Shown here: piece by piece, positions 13,488 through 14,008 of the stretch
How positions within the stretch are numbered: the stretch's first letter is position 1
Layout: every line of letters starts with the position of its first letter
Assembly: GCA_022701965.1 (NCBI GenBank)
Contig: JAKONL010000359.1
Span: 1 to 14,008 of the forward strand
Direction: 5' to 3'
Length of the DNA: 14,008 nt
DNA from: Burkholderiaceae bacterium
GTDB lineage: Bacteria; Pseudomonadota; Gammaproteobacteria; Burkholderiales; Burkholderiaceae
Translations under genes and position numbers: made by a program
Notes under the pieces: generated by a model
What the model was told of the DNA's origin: nothing
Seen by the model: only the letters and a program-made list of their open reading frames with translations
The model's database searches: none

Positions 13488-13772
13488 TCAAACGGAAATA
13501 GTGCTTGCAAATTTGCCAAGCGCCATTCTTAGGATGTCACGCTCCGTGTTGATCCGACGCAGTTCTTGCTGAAGCCGCGCGACCTCAGAATCCGGCCCGT
13601 TGGCAGTGCATTGTTGCGCCTGCGTGTCCATCGCACCATCGTGCTCCCGGCTGACCTGCCGACGCATGACGCTCTGCTTGTAGACACGATCTTGGAAAGA
13701 AGTCTGGCTTGGGGTGGTCGAACGGCATCGGCTATGTCCGCGAACTTCACTCTGGCTGGATTTTTCCAACAC
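13488..13772 (-). pseudogene. IS3-type transposase orfA remnant
   Basis: The last 32 or so codons read like the leucine-zipper end of an IS3-family OrfA: SEVARLQQELRRINTERDIL followed by RMALGKFAS and a stop at 13488-13490. The 'ELRR...ERDIL..AL..F' pattern is diagnostic. Upstream the frame (QSVMRRQVSREHDGAMDTQAQ) partly resembles the end of the helix-turn-helix region, but the N-terminal half is scrambled across frames. No orfB (DDE catalytic part) follows: the next gene starts 33 bases on. It is therefore a dead fragment of an insertion sequence. I could not fix terminal inverted repeats. The remaining sequence to the right edge (13773-14008) shows no recognisable gene. Confidence 0.55.
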
Positions 13773-14008
13773 GGATTAATTCGGTCCACTTGGACACTTC
13801 CTGCACCCATCGCACGGGGAAACGGCGATTCGTCCGAATGCATTCCCGAAATCACTACGCGCCGCTCGCTGACCCTGGGAGCTTGCCGGATCGGTCATGC
13901 AGGCGGTTCGGGCAGGCCGTATGCTCGGAACCAGATTCCATTGCATACAGTGTGTGAACAAACCATATGAGATCCAAGGCCGTCCTCTCAGTTGACCCAT
14001 TGCCGACA

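Overview
The window is GC-rich with strong codon-position bias. It carries a Bug-family (TctC-like) periplasmic receptor, an XRE-cupin regulator and a high density of catabolic operons. This points to a betaproteobacterium of the Burkholderiales, probably Comamonadaceae or Alcaligenaceae. That placement is an inference from gene content; no rRNA or marker gene is present. I found no tRNA, rRNA or CRISPR array.

Layout. (1) Bases 1-700 are a scrap zone: a fragment resembling the core-binding part of a tyrosine recombinase (+), then a fragment of a sensor histidine kinase (-). (2) 699-2231 (+) is a membrane-anchored diguanylate cyclase with a Cache-like sensor and a GGEEM active site. (3) 2386-2604 (-) is a probable small membrane protein with its own promoter. 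(4) 5209-2670 (-) is a three-gene operon: Bug receptor, glutathione S-transferase-like protein, class II aldolase/adducin protein. It diverges from an XRE-cupin regulator (5307-5834, +), with a 14-bp inverted repeat in the shared control region. (5) 6239-5916 (-) is an unidentified small protein, followed by about 400 bp of apparently non-coding DNA. (6) 12329-6647 (-) is a tightly packed six-gene operon: amino-acid-type ABC binding protein, ABC permease, class V aminotransferase, dihydropyrimidinase/hydantoinase, RpiR-type regulator, ureidoglycolate lyase. A good sigma70-type promoter with an operator-like palindrome in its spacer precedes it. (7) 13454-12558 (-) is a ketopantoate-reductase-like oxidoreductase. 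(8) 13772-13488 (-) is the broken tail of an IS3-type orfA.

The six-gene operon is the centre of interest. It joins uptake of a small polar compound, a PLP aminotransferase, a cyclic-amide hydrolase, a ureidoglycolate-cleaving enzyme and a sugar-phosphate-type (SIS) regulator. The simplest reading is a catabolic route for a hydantoin-, dihydropyrimidine- or ureide-like compound that yields ureidoglycolate or a close analogue, then glyoxylate and urea. The set lacks an ABC ATPase and a recognisable allantoate amidohydrolase or carbamoylase, so it is not a standard allantoin or pyrimidine cluster. The substrate is unknown. The Bug/GST/aldolase operon looks like a second, separately controlled catabolic unit for an organic acid.
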